Below, in pieces: positions 12,249 through 13,101 of a DNA stretch of 13,101 nucleotides. Source of the stretch: CAZQKL01 sp964593895 [NCBI: uncultured bacterium] (lineage in GTDB: Bacteria > DYJV01). The stretch is taken from NCBI GenBank assembly GCA_964593895.1, contig CAZQKL010000058.1, forward strand, positions 1-13,101, given 5' to 3'. The notes beneath the pieces were generated by a model, which searched no databases, was not told where the DNA came from, and saw only the letters and a list, made by a program, of their open reading frames with translations. The position numbers and the translations under genes were made by a program. Positions within the stretch are counted from its first letter, which is position 1; every line of letters starts with the position of its first letter.

Positions 12249-12659
12249 ATGGGTTATTCAACTGTTGAAGATTTAAAGAAACTTATTGATGAGCAAACTC
12301 TCACTGCTCTCACAGATGATGAGGGCAGTGGGAGTGTAAATATTGAAAGGGTAAATGAAGCTATTGATATAGCTGATAGGGAAATTGATGCTTATTTATC
12401 AGGTAAGTTTTCAGTGCCATTTGCAGAGCCACCAGAGATTATAAAAAACATTTCAGCTCAAATGGCAATATATCATCTTTTTTCAAGGAGAACAGAGGAT
12501 TATCCAAAGGTCTGGGCAGATAAATATGAAAACTGTCTGAAACTTCTTGAGAAAATACAGAGTGGAGAAATTTTGTTGGGGGATAATTCTTTAAGTAAAA
12601 GCTCTGTGAAATACATTTCAAAAACAAGATATTTTACATTTGAAAATTTAAAAAACTAA
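12249..12659 (+). CDS. DUF1320 protein, Mu gp36-like head/neck protein
   Basis: A 136-aa protein of the DUF1320 family: 'YSTVEDLKKLID' at the start, 'INEAIDIADREIDAYLSGKF'-type core (here VNEAIDIADREIDAYLSGKF, 35-54), 'PFAEPPEIIKNISAQMAIYHLF' and 'RRTEDYP' follow in the family order. In Mu-like phages gp36 lies between capsid and tail genes and is thought to act in head completion or as a head-tail connector component. The C-terminal 25 residues after 'GEILLG' are Ser/Lys/Thr-rich and probably flexible. It follows T by 8 bp with GGAG before the ATG. Confidence 0.88.
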   Translation: MGYSTVEDLKKLIDEQTLTALTDDEGSGSVNIERVNEAIDIADREIDAYLSGKFSVPFAEPPEIIKNISAQMAIYHLFSRRTEDYPKVWADKYENCLKLLEKIQSGEILLGDNSLSKSSVKYISKTRYFTFENLKN

Positions 12660-12674
12660 AAGGAGGAAGATAAA

Positions 12675-13101
12675 ATGGCTTTACAGGCAGATAGAAATAC
12701 ACCTCAAATAGCAGAATCTTTAAGTGTTTTAAGAGAATTTCCAGTAAAGGCTGATGCTGTAATTTACAGAGGAGCAATAGTTGTTCTTGATGGTGGATAT
12801 GCTTCCGCTGGTAAAACCGCAGTTGGGCTTACTGCAGTTGGTAGAGCTGAAGAATTTGTAGATAATACAGGTGGAGCTAATGGAGATAAAACAGTAAAAG
12901 TTAGAAGGGGCATCTTTCAGTATAATAATTCTTCAGGGACAGATGAAATAACAAAAGCTGATATAGGAAGTGAATGCTACATTGTAGATGATGAGACAGT
13001 AGCAAAAACTCATGGAGATGATGGCTCTGGCAATCCAACAAGGTCACCTGCAGGAAAGGTATTTGATGTTGATGATGAGGGGGTGTGGGTGGAATTTCAA
13101 A
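12675..13101 (+). CDS. capsid decoration-like protein, partial at the window edge
   Basis: An open frame starts at an ATG after AGGAGGA and runs off the window, giving at least 142 residues. It is beta-rich in pattern with many Gly, Asp and Val, few Lys, and a typical 'YRGAIVVLDGGYASAG' followed by 'IGSECYIVDDETVAKTHGDD' and 'SPAGKVFDVDDEGVWVEF'. This resembles small capsid decoration or cement proteins of Mu-like and other phages, which bind outside the shell; the 'YIVDDETVAKT ... AGKV.DVD..GVWV' pattern is common in them. It belongs to the same head operon as T and DUF1320. The true end lies beyond the window. Confidence 0.7.
   Translation, partial: MALQADRNTPQIAESLSVLREFPVKADAVIYRGAIVVLDGGYASAGKTAVGLTAVGRAEEFVDNTGGANGDKTVKVRRGIFQYNNSSGTDEITKADIGSECYIVDDETVAKTHGDDGSGNPTRSPAGKVFDVDDEGVWVEFQ

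Noticed and set aside
1-13101. UGA reassigned to a sense codon throughout the window
   Set aside because: Several well-supported genes end in TGA at family-consistent places, for example at 8911-8913 and 9646-9648, so UGA is normally a stop here.
1-13101. CRISPR array, insertion sequence or attachment site
   Set aside because: I found no regularly spaced repeats, no transposase reading frame and no tRNA-linked att-like duplication. The only repeat pair of note is 979-999 and 2537-2557.

Overview
The window is part of a Mu-like (transposable, tailed) prophage or phage genome from a low-GC bacterium. By eye the DNA is about one third G+C, and the proteins are rich in Lys, Glu and Ile, which would suit a thermophile. 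I cannot name the host. The phage assignment rests on a run of Mu-type head genes: DUF1804 small-terminase-like protein, gp28-type large terminase, DUF935 portal (gp29), MuF (gp30), protease/scaffold I/Z, major head protein T and DUF1320 (gp36). No transposase, repressor or tail genes are present, so the element continues beyond both edges.

Layout. (1) 1-973, + strand: a strong sigma70-type promoter, a Bro-N/HTH antirepressor-like gene and a 58-aa protein. (2) 979-2557, + strand: a cassette bracketed by a 21-bp direct repeat (20/21 identical), each copy lying just before a promoter. It carries two small helical proteins, a proteasome-like Ntn-hydrolase and a 65-aa partner. (3) 2591-2698, + strand: a GC-rich small RNA with its own promoter and T-tract terminator. 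It folds as a three-way junction whose two hairpin loops are perfectly complementary over 6 nt. (4) 8551-2689, - strand: packaging operon DUF1804, terminase, portal, MuF. MuF is interrupted by a 346-aa intein with a LAGLIDADG domain and ends in a PBECR-like nuclease/toxin domain. (5) 8552-8643: divergent control region with an 8-bp inverted repeat. (6) 8644-10352, + strand: lysis-type cassette (XhlA, DUF1353, holin-like membrane protein lacking a normal start codon, spanin-like lipoprotein, M15 peptidase). (7) 10340-13101, + strand: a tiny zinc ribbon with an in-frame UGA, then I/Z, T, DUF1320 and a partial decoration protein.

How the parts fit. The minus-strand genes cut and pump DNA and make the portal vertex. 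The plus-strand head genes build and mature the shell. In Mu these lie on one strand; here they are split into two divergent arms with the lysis cassette between them. Most genes overlap or abut (ATGA, TAATG), so they are probably translated as coupled operons. The left-hand genes with their own promoters look like accessory (moron-type) cargo converging on the end of MuF. The most unusual items are the kissing-loop RNA, the intein-plus-toxin MuF protein, the repeat-bracketed Ntn-hydrolase cassette and the UGA-interrupted zinc ribbon.
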